Shown in pieces: positions 55,140 to 63,844 of a stretch of 64,000 nucleotides of DNA. This DNA is from Enterococcus caccae ATCC BAA-1240. GTDB lineage: Bacteria > Bacillota > Bacilli > Lactobacillales > Enterococcaceae. Location: assembly GCF_000407145.1 (NCBI RefSeq), contig NZ_KE136472.1, positions 62,001 to 126,000 of the forward strand, in the 5' to 3' direction. The position numbers were made by a program, and so were the translations under genes. The notes beneath the pieces are model-generated. The model did no database searches. It was given only the letters and a program-made list of their open reading frames with translations, and was not told the DNA's origin. Within the stretch, counting starts at the first letter, position 1; each line of letters begins with the position of its first letter.

Positions 55140-55991
55140 ATGAAAAAGAATAAAAGCATAAAAAGAAAGTTTCCTAAAATACTTTTGATTGTAGGTGTTG
55201 TTTTAATGCTCTTTCTTTTATTTCAAAAAAACCTTACTGCATTTGCTGAAAAATTTGTACAAACAAGTGAACCTGTGGCAATTCAAACACCTATCATTTT
55301 TGTTCCAGGCACCAATGGAACAGTAAATAGATTCAATGGTTTGATCAAAACATTAGATTCAAAAGCCGATGTGTTAAAAGTGACTGTAGCAACAGATGGA
55401 ACGGTTTCTTCTAAAGGGAAACTAACAAGTTCAACAGAACATCCTATGATAGTGATTGCGTTTAAAGATAGCAGTGACAAAACATTACCTGTTCAAGGGA
55501 AATGGTATCAATTAGCATTAAGTTATATCCAAAAAAAATATTCATTTGAAACGTATAACTATCTAGGCCATTCCAATGGAGGATTAGTGATTACATCGTA
55601 TCTGGAAGAATTTCAGCAATCCGAAGATCCAAAGTTAGCCAAATTGATAACTTCAGGAACACCATATAATGATACATCAGAAAAATACAATGAAGCTGTG
55701 ACCTCATTTACACAATTAAAAGAAACAAGTGACCTACTCAAAGGTTACTTAAAGAATCTAGAAAATATACCAGATGCGATCAAGATGCTAAATATTGCTG
55801 GAGAAGTTGATGATACGGCATCTGATAATATCGTTCCTGTGCAAAGTGTTTTTTCTGGAAGGTATATTTATCAAGAGCGAGTAGCTGAGTATCAAGAAGT
55901 ATTGATTCAAGGGGAAAATACAAGTCACAGTGAACTAGTTGAAAATCAGGAAATAGTTCTGCTGCTAAAAGATTTTTTTTGGCAGAATTAG
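55140..55991 (+). CDS. DUF915 alpha/beta hydrolase, membrane-anchored
   Basis: A 283-residue hydrolase with an N-terminal transmembrane helix (about residues 13-30) and an extracellular alpha/beta fold. The nucleophile elbow is LGHSNGGLV (Ser), with a possible Asp in AGEVDDTASDN and His in NTSHSELV. The substrate is unknown; the family is widespread in lactic acid bacteria. TTGGAGGAG places the ATG at 55140, so the frame extension to 55125 is only the ribosome site. Confidence 0.86.
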   Translation: MKKNKSIKRKFPKILLIVGVVLMLFLLFQKNLTAFAEKFVQTSEPVAIQTPIIFVPGTNGTVNRFNGLIKTLDSKADVLKVTVATDGTVSSKGKLTSSTEHPMIVIAFKDSSDKTLPVQGKWYQLALSYIQKKYSFETYNYLGHSNGGLVITSYLEEFQQSEDPKLAKLITSGTPYNDTSEKYNEAVTSFTQLKETSDLLKGYLKNLENIPDAIKMLNIAGEVDDTASDNIVPVQSVFSGRYIYQERVAEYQEVLIQGENTSHSELVENQEIVLLLKDFFWQN

Positions 55992-56153
55992 AATCAAGAT
56001 ATCATAGGATAAAGCATTCACCTTTGTTCTGTTTTTGTTTTATTGTGTAAAAATGAACAGACAAACGATAAAAGCTGCTTTTTTTCGTTATTGAGAATGA
56101 AAGAGCTATTTTCTCAAAGAGAAGACGAAAATGCCAAAAATAAAATAACTAAA

Positions 56154-56196
56154 CTGTAATAATTCTATTGACATAATAATTTTAAATTGATACGCT
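56154..56196 (+). promoter_or_regulatory. ahpC promoter with candidate PerR box
   Basis: TTGACA (56168-56173), 17 bases, TACGCT (56191-56196). CTGTAATAATTCTAT (56154-56168) matches the PerR box TTATAATNATTATAA at 10 of 14 fixed positions and abuts the -35. PerR control of ahpC is known in Firmicutes, but the match is only moderate. Confidence 0.45.
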
Positions 56197-56208
56197 AAGA
56201 GTGTAGAA

Positions 56209-56323
56209 AAATATCTAGCTGCATGGGCTATTCTCTCAGAAAAAAGATAGAATAGGAGTGAAGGGGAACGCACTTCATCCCTATTTTTCAGTTGAGACAA
56301 AGCGAGCTCATGATGCTTTTAAA
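56209..56323. repeat. Family A repeat, copy A5, in the ahpC leader
   Basis: Starts ATATCTAGCTGCATGGGCTA and ends GAGCTCATGATGCTTTTAAATTT, running into TTAGGAGGA of ahpC. GGGCT pairs with AGCTC through a G-U pair. The middle has changed to AGTGAAGGGGAACGCACTT, which still makes a stem (AGTG/CACT). It lies between the ahpC promoter and its ribosome site. The rest of the 351-base gap shows the promoter and no gene. Confidence 0.75.
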
Positions 56324-56342
56324 TTTTAGGAGGAATAATTAA

Positions 56343-56906
56343 ATGAACTTAATCAACACGAAACTATTAGACTTTGAATGTGATGCATACCAAGATGGTG
56401 AGTTTATCAAAGTATCAACGGCAGATGTATTAGGTAAATGGAGTATTTTCTTCTTCTATCCAGCTGACTTTTCATTTGTTTGTCCAACAGAATTAGGGGA
56501 CATGCAAGATCACTACGATCACTTAAAAGAGTTGAACTGTGAAGTTTATTCTGTATCTGAAGATAGCCACTTTGTTCATAAAGCGTGGGCAGATGCGACT
56601 GATACGATCGGTAAAATCAAATACCCAATGTTAGCTGATCCAAATGGTAAAATTGCTCGTTTCTTTGGTGTTTTAAATGAAGATTTAGGTCAAGCATACC
56701 GTGGAACATTTATTGTTAGCCCAGAAGGCGAAATCAAATCATATGAAATCAACGATATGGGAATCGGCCGTAATGCAGAAGAGCTAGTTCGTAAATTAGA
56801 AGCTTCTCAATTTGTAGCTAAACATGGCGATAAAGTTTGTCCAGCAAACTGGAAACCAGGCGAAGAAACAATTGCACCAAGTTTAGACTTAGTTGGTAAA
56901 ATCTAA
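56343..56906 (+). CDS. ahpC: Alkyl hydroperoxide reductase subunit C
   Basis: A typical 2-Cys peroxiredoxin that reduces H2O2 and organic peroxides. At 187 residues it is standard. The peroxidatic Cys is in FSFVCPTELGD and the resolving Cys in GDKVCPANWKPGEE. TTTAGGAGGA lies 9 bases before the ATG, at the edge of repeat A5. ahpF follows 94 bases later, after a hairpin that probably lowers ahpF expression relative to ahpC. Confidence 0.97.
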   Translation: MNLINTKLLDFECDAYQDGEFIKVSTADVLGKWSIFFFYPADFSFVCPTELGDMQDHYDHLKELNCEVYSVSEDSHFVHKAWADATDTIGKIKYPMLADPNGKIARFFGVLNEDLGQAYRGTFIVSPEGEIKSYEINDMGIGRNAEELVRKLEASQFVAKHGDKVCPANWKPGEETIAPSLDLVGKI

Positions 56907-56925
56907 CCATTAAATAGACAACCTT

Positions 56926-56953
56926 AAGACTTCCTTTCTAGGAAGTCTTTCTT
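56926..56953 (+). terminator. Attenuating hairpin between ahpC and ahpF
   Basis: AAGACTTCC and GGAAGTCTT pair around TTTCTA, followed by TCTT. It is short and likely leaky, allowing ahpF to be read. Confidence 0.65.
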
Positions 56954-57000
56954 AAAATTTATAGAGCAAAATAATGAGATAGACAAAAAGGAGAACATAC

Positions 57001-58689
57001 ATGAGTCAAGAAGTTTATGATTTGATCGTGATCGGCGGCGGTTCAGCAGCTTTATCAGCTGGTATTTATGCTGGACGTGCAATGTTAGACACATTAATTA
57101 TTGAAAAAGATAAGATTGGTGGGCAAGTTACGACGACGTCTGAAATCGTGAATTATCCAGCGATTCGAGCAACAACTGGGCCTGAATTGATGGAAGATAT
57201 GCGTTTACAGGCACTAGATTTCGGTGTTGAATTTACGACAGATGAAATCATTGATGTTGATTTAAGCCAAACTGTCAAAACAGTGAAATCGGCAACTAAA
57301 ACCTATCAAGCATACGCAGTGATTATCGCAACAGGTGCTTCAGCTCGTAAAATTGGTTTCCCTGGTGAAGTTGAATTTACGGGTCGTGGAATCGCATATT
57401 GCTCAACATGTGATGGTGAATTTTTCCAAGGATTAGATATTTTCGTACTGGGTGGCGGATATGCCGCAGCAGAAGAAGCAGTTTACCTAACTCGTTACGG
57501 TAAATCAGTGACGATGATCATTCGTGAACCTGATTTTACTTGTGCAAAACTAACAGCAGAAGCAGCTAAACAACATCCAGATATCAAAATTGTTTACAAT
57601 ACGGAAGTCAAAGAAATCACTGGGGATGACTTTGTTCGTAAAGCCGTTTTTGTTAATAATGAAACTGGTGAAGAAACAACATATGAAGCGCCAGCAGACA
57701 GTACATTTGGTATGTTTGTTTTTGCAGGGAACAAACCAAGTACAGAGATTTTTGAAGGGAAAGTCGAATTAGACCGCGGCTATGTTCCAACAAATGAAAA
57801 TATGGAAACCAATGTACCGGGTGTCTATGCAGCTGGAGACTTACGTATCAAAGAATTACGTCAAATCGTTACCGCTGTTGCAGATGGCGCAATCGCTGCA
57901 ACAAATGCACAAAAATATATCACAGAAGAAAAAACAAAAGCTGGCTTGCCAATCGTCAATGAACGGATGGAAAAACGTTTAGCGAAGCAACATGCTGAAA
58001 ATAAAGAAACCCAACCAAAAGCAGAGAAAAAACCAGCTAAAGCAACAAGTGGTAATAACACATGGTTCCCTGATGCAATGAGAGAGCAATTGGGCGGTAT
58101 TTTCGGTAAATTGACGAAGAATGTAACCTTGTTACAAGTTATGGACAGCAGTGAAGAAAAATCACTTGAATTAAATTCATTCCTAACAGAATTTGCCTCA
58201 TTAAGCGACAAAATCTTGTTGGAAACTGTTCAAAAAGGTGCTGATTCTGATAGAGAAGCGAAATACGGCATTGATAAATTACCGAGTGTAGTTGTTTTAA
58301 ATGACCAAGGTGAATACACAGGCATCAAGTTTAGTGGTATTCCAAGTGGACATGAAGTCAACTCGATCGTGTTAGCTGTTTACAATGTCGGAAGTGCAGG
58401 ACAACCAATCGAAGAGCCAGTCGTTAATAAAATCAAAGAACTTCCTAAGAAGAAAGTACAGATTTTCGTTTCATTGACATGTCATTATTGTCCAGATGTG
58501 GTAGCTGCTTGTCAGCGAATTGCTTCAATCAACCATAATGTTGAAGCTGAAATGATCGATATCGGTGTTTTCCCAGAATTGAAAACAGAGAAAAAAATCA
58601 TGAGTGTTCCAGCAATGATCATTGATGATAAAGAAATTATTTTTGGTTCTAAAAATATGGACGAGATCGTTGAGATTTTAGAAAAATAA
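57001..58689 (+). CDS. ahpF: Alkyl hydroperoxide reductase subunit F, C-terminal Trx module
   Basis: The flavoprotein that reduces AhpC with NADH. The 562 residues begin directly with the thioredoxin-reductase-like domain: FAD motif GGGSAALSAGIY, redox pair in YCSTCDGEF, nucleotide-binding GGGYAAAEEAVYL. The tandem thioredoxin-fold module that is N-terminal in enteric AhpF comes last, with the CxxC in SLTCHYCPDVV. A Lys/Ala-rich linker (about residues 320-355) joins the two. This swapped layout is known for enterococcal AhpF. AAGGAGAA precedes the ATG and a strong terminator follows. Confidence 0.93.
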   Translation: MSQEVYDLIVIGGGSAALSAGIYAGRAMLDTLIIEKDKIGGQVTTTSEIVNYPAIRATTGPELMEDMRLQALDFGVEFTTDEIIDVDLSQTVKTVKSATKTYQAYAVIIATGASARKIGFPGEVEFTGRGIAYCSTCDGEFFQGLDIFVLGGGYAAAEEAVYLTRYGKSVTMIIREPDFTCAKLTAEAAKQHPDIKIVYNTEVKEITGDDFVRKAVFVNNETGEETTYEAPADSTFGMFVFAGNKPSTEIFEGKVELDRGYVPTNENMETNVPGVYAAGDLRIKELRQIVTAVADGAIAATNAQKYITEEKTKAGLPIVNERMEKRLAKQHAENKETQPKAEKKPAKATSGNNTWFPDAMREQLGGIFGKLTKNVTLLQVMDSSEEKSLELNSFLTEFASLSDKILLETVQKGADSDREAKYGIDKLPSVVVLNDQGEYTGIKFSGIPSGHEVNSIVLAVYNVGSAGQPIEEPVVNKIKELPKKKVQIFVSLTCHYCPDVVAACQRIASINHNVEAEMIDIGVFPELKTEKKIMSVPAMIIDDKEIIFGSKNMDEIVEILEK

Positions 58690-58692
58690 CTA

Positions 58693-58735
58693 AAAAAGTC
58701 TTCTGTATTTATGTTCAATACAGAAGACTTTTTTA
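58693..58735 (+). terminator. Terminator of ahpCF
   Basis: AAAAAGTCTTCTGTATT pairs with AATACAGAAGACTTTTT and is followed by T residues. Confidence 0.9.
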
Positions 58736-58871
58736 ATTATTTTTATCATTAAGTTTTGCTTAGATTTATAAATAGGTAATTATTTTGTGATGAAGACTAT
58801 AATTGTTTATGGAATCTAGTATAATAGATTAAAAGAAATTTAAATTTGAAAAATTAAGGGGATTATGATAC

Positions 58872-59897
58872 ATGAAAGTTAGAAAGTCAAATTTTGAGCT
58901 TTTCAGGATATTGAGTGCATTTATGATTGTAATGCATCATTATGTTGTTCATTCAGAATGGAATTTTGGAGAGAATTTAAGTATAAAACCAATTTTTCTC
59001 GATATTGTTGGATCGGCGGGGAAATTTGGAGTAAATTGTTTTTTATTGATTAGTGGATACTTTTTAGTCAATAAAGCATTTAAACCAAAAAAATTGCTAA
59101 ATCTATGGTTACAAGTATTTTTTTATTCAATTTGTATTTTTTTAATATTTGCATTTTTTGGAAAAGATCCTTCTATTTTGAACGTTAAAAATCTTATTGT
59201 GGTTAGTTTTCCTATAACATTTCAACAATATTGGTTCATTAGTTCCTATGTGCTACTATACTGTTTATCACCGTTTTTAAATATTTTAGTTGTAAATATG
59301 AAGAAAAAGCAACATGTATTTCTTTTAATATTTCTTTTGATGTATTTATCAATTAAGCCAGTTATATCATTGTTGGTTATGAATCATGGTGGGACTGAAA
59401 GTGGTATGTGGTTTTCGTTTATTTACCTTATTGCGGCTTATATAAAGATGTATCCTGAATCATTTGCTAAGAGTAGCAAAAGTTATTTTATAAAAAGTGT
59501 TGTTGTTTTTGCAATCATCATTTTTTTAATCGTTTTACTTGCTGTTCATAATGATCAAAGTGAGAACGTACTTTCAAAAGGTTTGCTAATGGACATTCAA
59601 AGTCCTCTTTATCTTCTTTTGGCAATCTTGCTTTTCTGTGGATTTAAAAATTGGGATGTTGGCGAGATACCTGTGGTGAATTTATTTGGATCTGCAACGT
59701 TAGGTGTTTATCTGATTCATGATAATAACTATATTCGTTATTATCTATGGAAAGTTTTGACAGCATTTAAAGTTTCATATAATGGTATAAATTTAGTTCT
59801 GACGTCTGCTCTAATTATTATCATAGTTTATATTGTTTGCTCAATAATCGATATTTTGCGGCAGAAATTATTTATTTTGATGCGTATTGGAACATAA
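58872..59897 (+). CDS. Acyltransferase-3 family membrane protein
   Basis: A 341-residue polytopic membrane protein with about ten helices. The start SNFELFRILSAFMIVMHHYV holds the family's Arg and His pair, and GVNCFLLISGYFL follows. Such proteins O-acetylate surface polysaccharides, peptidoglycan or other glycans. The gene is noticeably more AT-rich than its neighbours, with many Phe, Ile and Leu codons. A TATAAT at 58820-58825 lies upstream. It is convergent with an SGNH hydrolase gene, a possible partner or opponent in acetyl transfer. Confidence 0.82.
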   Translation: MKVRKSNFELFRILSAFMIVMHHYVVHSEWNFGENLSIKPIFLDIVGSAGKFGVNCFLLISGYFLVNKAFKPKKLLNLWLQVFFYSICIFLIFAFFGKDPSILNVKNLIVVSFPITFQQYWFISSYVLLYCLSPFLNILVVNMKKKQHVFLLIFLLMYLSIKPVISLLVMNHGGTESGMWFSFIYLIAAYIKMYPESFAKSSKSYFIKSVVVFAIIIFLIVLLAVHNDQSENVLSKGLLMDIQSPLYLLLAILLFCGFKNWDVGEIPVVNLFGSATLGVYLIHDNNYIRYYLWKVLTAFKVSYNGINLVLTSALIIIIVYIVCSIIDILRQKLFILMRIGT

Positions 59898-59945
59898 GGA
59901 ATATACTTGAATCAAAAAAATGTAAAGTTAGCTACTGGTATGTTA

Positions 59946-59987
59946 AAAGACCATAAGAAATCTGTTTTCCAGTTTTCTTATGGTCTT
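59946..59987. terminator. Bidirectional terminator, acyltransferase/SGNH genes
   Basis: AAAGACCATAAGAAA pairs with TTTCTTATGGTCTTA around a 12-base loop between the two convergent genes. Confidence 0.8.
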
Positions 59988-60027
59988 ATTATTTCAGCAA
60001 CTATCTATATAAATGAAATATAAGAGA

Positions 60028-60789
60028 TCATTTAAACAAATGAATATAATTTGATAATCTAGGTTCAATGGATTGGAAAATCCGCCGAGCAATCTCTTCA
60101 TGTCCTTTTTCATTTGGATGCATATCATCTTTTATGTTTTTGTTTTTTAAAAAATTATCAGCACTTTTAGGCTCGATAGTATCTTTTGTATTGGTCCATA
60201 AGCTGCGAATATTTGCTACAGGAATATCATATTTAGAAGCAACTTTAAAGATAATATCGTCATAAAGTTGTGATATATTTTGGTCTCTGTTCCATGTAGT
60301 TACTAAAACGATAAGAATATTTTGTTCTTGAAGCTCCGATATGATATAAGATAAGTTTACTTCAAATTGTTTTAAACTATTTTCATTTTTATAATCTAAA
60401 AGATCATTCGTTCCGTATTCTATCGTAACAATGTTTGGTTTTTGCTTCTTGACGTCTTCAATGCTTGAAATCCCAAGATCACTAGCTCGTGCACCAGGAT
60501 TAAATACTCCTTTTTGCTCAACTTGTATATCATAAGATTCCTCAATTAGATTTGCCAAAATATTGGTAAATATTTGCTCTTCATTTTTGACAATCAGCCC
60601 AGCACTTATGCTATCGCCCATAGGGGAATAAGTTAATTTATCGACTTTTTTTGATAGACTAGATGAAGATTGGGTTTCTTCAGATTTAGATTTGTTTACT
60701 CCAGGCGAGTCTGGTGACAAAAAATAGCACAGCGAAAATAAAATGATAGGAATCAATGCTCCCGCTAATAGATATATCGCTTTTTTCAT
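60028..60789 (-). CDS. SGNH/GDSL hydrolase, membrane-anchored or secreted
   Basis: A 253-residue extracytoplasmic esterase-like protein. The N-terminal hydrophobic segment (about residues 5-24) contains LFSLC, which could be a poor lipobox or just a membrane anchor. A Ser-rich linker follows. The SGNH blocks are PMGDSISAG (Ser), YGTNDLL (Asn) and DDMHPNEKGH (Asp/His). It may remove acetyl groups from surface glycans; its convergent neighbour is an acyltransferase. The substrate is not known. Confidence 0.82.
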   Translation of the reverse strand: MKKAIYLLAGALIPIILFSLCYFLSPDSPGVNKSKSEETQSSSSLSKKVDKLTYSPMGDSISAGLIVKNEEQIFTNILANLIEESYDIQVEQKGVFNPGARASDLGISSIEDVKKQKPNIVTIEYGTNDLLDYKNENSLKQFEVNLSYIISELQEQNILIVLVTTWNRDQNISQLYDDIIFKVASKYDIPVANIRSLWTNTKDTIEPKSADNFLKNKNIKDDMHPNEKGHEEIARRIFQSIEPRLSNYIHLFK

Positions 60790-60876
60790 TGATGAATCCT
60801 TTCTTGTTGGTAAGTCTAAAAAAAGCTATCTACAATAATGATTAACTGTAGATAGAGAATATAAAAAATATCATAA

Positions 60877-61410
60877 CTATTTTATTGTGACAAGTTTCTT
60901 CAACGGTTCAACACCAAAATGTTTCTCTTGATACAACAGAATTTCAGCACAGGCTCGGCTATCTTCTAGAGCATCGTGGTGATTATTCAATTGAATATTT
61001 AGATTCTCACAAACGGTGTTTAATTTATGATTTGGCATTTCTGGAAATAACTTACGACTGGTTTTCACAGTACATAGCGAAAGGTAATTTGGCTGATCAA
61101 TGCCATAATAATCCAAGCATCCAGCTAAAACACCACAGTCAAAAGGAGCATTATGAGCAACTACTAAACTATTTGCTTTAAAGCAACCTTGAATTTGTTT
61201 CCAAACTTCTGGAAATTTAGGTGCATCGGCTACATCTTCTGGTTTGATTCCGTGAACTTGAATATTTTTCCAGAAAAAATCTGTTTCTGGTTTAATCAAA
61301 GAATAGTATTCATCAACGATTTTATTATTTTCTACTTTTACTAACGCGACAGAACAGGCACTATGCTTAGCATAACTAGCTGTTTCAAAGTCTATGGAAT
61401 AAAAATTCAT
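60877..61410 (-). CDS. DEDDh 3'-5' exonuclease (DnaQ-like)
   Basis: A 178-residue exonuclease of the DnaQ/epsilon fold. Exo I is SIDFETA, Exo II lies in VAHNAPFDCGVL and Exo III is HHDALEDSRA, so the acidic set is complete. It resembles the stand-alone proofreading-type exonucleases of Firmicutes. GAAAGGGA favours the ATG read from 61410 over the one at 61416, which is too close. It is separated from exonuclease III by repeat B4. Confidence 0.88.
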   Translation of the reverse strand: MNFYSIDFETASYAKHSACSVALVKVENNKIVDEYYSLIKPETDFFWKNIQVHGIKPEDVADAPKFPEVWKQIQGCFKANSLVVAHNAPFDCGVLAGCLDYYGIDQPNYLSLCTVKTSRKLFPEMPNHKLNTVCENLNIQLNNHHDALEDSRACAEILLYQEKHFGVEPLKKLVTIK

Positions 61411-61513
61411 GTTCATTATCCCTTTCAGTTCAAAATTAATTCATACATGTAGTATAACAAAATGAATGACGTATAGTAACCCTAATTGAAAAATATTAAC
61501 AGAAACTAAATAA

Positions 61514-61698
61514 AAAGAGGTTGGGACAGGAGTGCTTAATCCTGAGAAACAAGTAGGTACTGTGTAACATCAACTCATTCCTCGTTGTGTTTTACAGCAA
61601 TTTCAGCATGTTTCTGATAAGATTGCTTCTACTCCCACCGTTTATTTGGATTCAAAGTGAGTGGGATATGACTCGAAGAGTTATGTCACACTCACTAA
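61514..61698 (+). repeat. Family B repeat, copy B4
   Basis: About 185 bp between two minus-strand genes. It starts GAGGTTGGGACAGGAGTG. It shares TAGGTACTGTG and TTGTGTTTTACAGCAATTTC (61585-61604), lacks the middle TTTATCTGCGACG part, and ends in the type-2 hairpin (GAGTGGGATATGACTC/GAGTTATGTCACACTC). Its last bases contain the stop codon of the exonuclease III gene. Confidence 0.8.
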
Positions 61699-62453
61699 GC
61701 AATAGTCAAGTCAACCTCAACTGGACAATGATCACTTCCAGTAATTTCTGTGTGGATCTTCGCACTCGTCAAAGCGTCTTTCAAGCCATCTGAAACGACA
61801 AAATAATCGATTCTCCACCCAGCGTTATTTTTCCGAGCATTAAAACGATAGCTCCACCACGAATAAACGCCTTCTTGATCAGGATAGAAATGGCGATAGG
61901 TATCTATAAAGCCACTATCGAGTAAATCAGTGAATTTTGCTCGCTCTTCTGGTGTAAAGCCAGCATTTTTTTGATTGGTTTTCCAGTTTTTTAAATCAAT
62001 ATTTTTGTGGGCAACATTTAAATCGCCGCATAGAATCACTGGTTTTTCTTTGCTTAACTCGTTTAAATACGCACGGAATGCATCTTCCCAAGTCATACGG
62101 TAATCTAAACGTTTTAATTCGTTTTGTGAATTAGGTGTATAGCAAGTAATCATAAAGAAGTTTGGGTATTCCAGTGTGATGAGACGTCCTTCTTGGTCAT
62201 GTTCTTCAAGTCCCATGCCATAACGAACGCTTAAAGCTTCTTCTTTGGCAAAAATAGCAGTACCAGAGTAGCCTTTTTTCTCAGCGTAATTCCAGTATTG
62301 GTAGTAGCCAGGTAAGTCTAAATCGATTTGACCTTCTTGCAGTTTTGTTTCTTGTAAGCAGAAAAAATCTGCCTCTAATTCGTTGAAAACTTCCATAAAA
62401 TTTTTCTTAACAACAGCACGTAAGCCATTGACATTCCATGATATACATTTCAT
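61695..62453 (-). CDS. Exodeoxyribonuclease III
   Basis: An AP endonuclease and 3' exonuclease of base-excision repair (ExoA/XthA type). The 252 residues start MKCISWNVNGLRAVV. They hold FFCLQETKLQ (Glu), CGDLNVAHKNIDL and GSDHCPVEVDL (Asp-His), the full catalytic set. The TAG stop falls at the edge of repeat B4, whose hairpin probably ends the transcript. Confidence 0.95.
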   Translation of the reverse strand: MKCISWNVNGLRAVVKKNFMEVFNELEADFFCLQETKLQEGQIDLDLPGYYQYWNYAEKKGYSGTAIFAKEEALSVRYGMGLEEHDQEGRLITLEYPNFFMITCYTPNSQNELKRLDYRMTWEDAFRAYLNELSKEKPVILCGDLNVAHKNIDLKNWKTNQKNAGFTPEERAKFTDLLDSGFIDTYRHFYPDQEGVYSWWSYRFNARKNNAGWRIDYFVVSDGLKDALTSAKIHTEITGSDHCPVEVDLTIA

Positions 62454-62858
62454 TTCTACAGCACCTTCCTAAAATTCTATAGCTGAGTAGTTCTAAGTAA
62501 TAGTTTAACATAAAGACGTTTAATAATGAGGAACGAAAACTTTTTGTAACCATTCCCAATCTCATGTTGTAAATCAGGATAGTGATAGTATTGTACTGAT
62601 AGTGAGTTACCTTATTTTTAAATAAAGATCAAAAGCATACTGTTAACTGAAGTGGTGATATCATATAAAAGAACGGCTATACTAGACTCAATTGTTTTCG
62701 GTAGAGTTTTATCGTAGAATGTTGTTTTTTTATAGTTTGGGTGTGTTCTCTATTCAGATGCAGATGTATTGGTGAATTAGAATGTACTCGATTTTCTCAC
62801 TTTTTAGAACAAAATATAGTATGATAGTCTTATCTAGAAATGATTGAGAGGGAATACT
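62454..62858. other. 405-base gap, no gene seen
   Basis: AT-rich sequence between the divergent exonuclease III and oxidoreductase genes. I see a TATGAT (62820-62825) that could be the -10 of the oxidoreductase gene, and no repeat-family copy, hairpin or coding frame of note. Confidence 0.5.
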
Positions 62859-63773
62859 ATGAAAATAGGTGTTATCGGCTTAGGAAACATTGCTCAAAAA
62901 GCGTACTTACCTGTGTATGCCAAACTCAGAGACCAAGCAACTTTTGTACTATCTACCCGAAATGAACAGACACGTCAAATGATTAGCAAAAAATATGGCT
63001 TTACAGATATGGTGTCTTCAACAGAAGAATTGATTCAAGCTGGTATAACTGCTTGTTTTGTCCATGCTGCAACCAAAGTTCATGGACAAGTGGTGAAACA
63101 ACTGCTTGAAGCGGGCATCAATGTCTTCGTAGATAAACCTTTAAGTGAAAATTTAGCAGAAGTAAGAGAAATACAAACTTTAGCTACAGAAAAAAATCTG
63201 TTGTTGACGGTGGGCTTTAATCGTCGTTTTGCACCTTTTGTAGAAGAATTGAAAGCTGTTGAGAATAAAAATATGTTACTGATTCAAAAAAATCGAGTAG
63301 CATCAGAATCTACAGCTAATTTTGTGATTTATGATTTATTTTTACACGTAGCTGATTTACTTGTTTATTTACTTGATGATGATATTCGTCATATTGAAAC
63401 AAAAATTATTGAAGACGGCAATCTGCTAAAAAGAGCCGTGCTTCATGTAGAAACCGAAACGACTACAGCGATTGCCTCAATGAATCTCTATGCTGGTGCG
63501 AATACAGAAACCTATCAATTAACAAGCCCAGAGGGAACATTGATTTTAGAAGATCTAACTGATTTAACGATTAAAAACCAATCTGGAATCCAACTAAAAA
63601 AGTTTGGTGATTGGACAACAACGTTGGAAAAACGAGGTTTTGAGCAAATGGTGGAGGAATTTATCAAGGCTGTTCAAACAAATGACGGCACTCATTTAAA
63701 ACAAGAAAAAGTTTTCACTAGTCATGAATTATGTGCACAGATGTTACATAAACATCAAGAACATATTTTATAG
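62859..63773 (+). CDS. Gfo/Idh/MocA family oxidoreductase
   Basis: A 304-residue NAD(P)-dependent dehydrogenase-like protein. The Rossmann motif is GVIGLGNIAQKAYLPV, and the family EKP-like motif appears as VDKPLSEN, with Lys present. The C-terminal alpha/beta domain follows. Substrates in this family are sugars, inositols or cyclic polyols; this one cannot be assigned. GAGAGGGA places the start at the ATG at 62859; the TTG at 62844 in frame lies within that site. Confidence 0.87.
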   Translation: MKIGVIGLGNIAQKAYLPVYAKLRDQATFVLSTRNEQTRQMISKKYGFTDMVSSTEELIQAGITACFVHAATKVHGQVVKQLLEAGINVFVDKPLSENLAEVREIQTLATEKNLLLTVGFNRRFAPFVEELKAVENKNMLLIQKNRVASESTANFVIYDLFLHVADLLVYLLDDDIRHIETKIIEDGNLLKRAVLHVETETTTAIASMNLYAGANTETYQLTSPEGTLILEDLTDLTIKNQSGIQLKKFGDWTTTLEKRGFEQMVEEFIKAVQTNDGTHLKQEKVFTSHELCAQMLHKHQEHIL

Positions 63774-63844
63774 ACTCAGACTAGAAAGTTTCTCTTTGAC
63801 ATGCTAGAATAAGTAGGATGTTTGAAAGAAAGGAACGACTTTCG

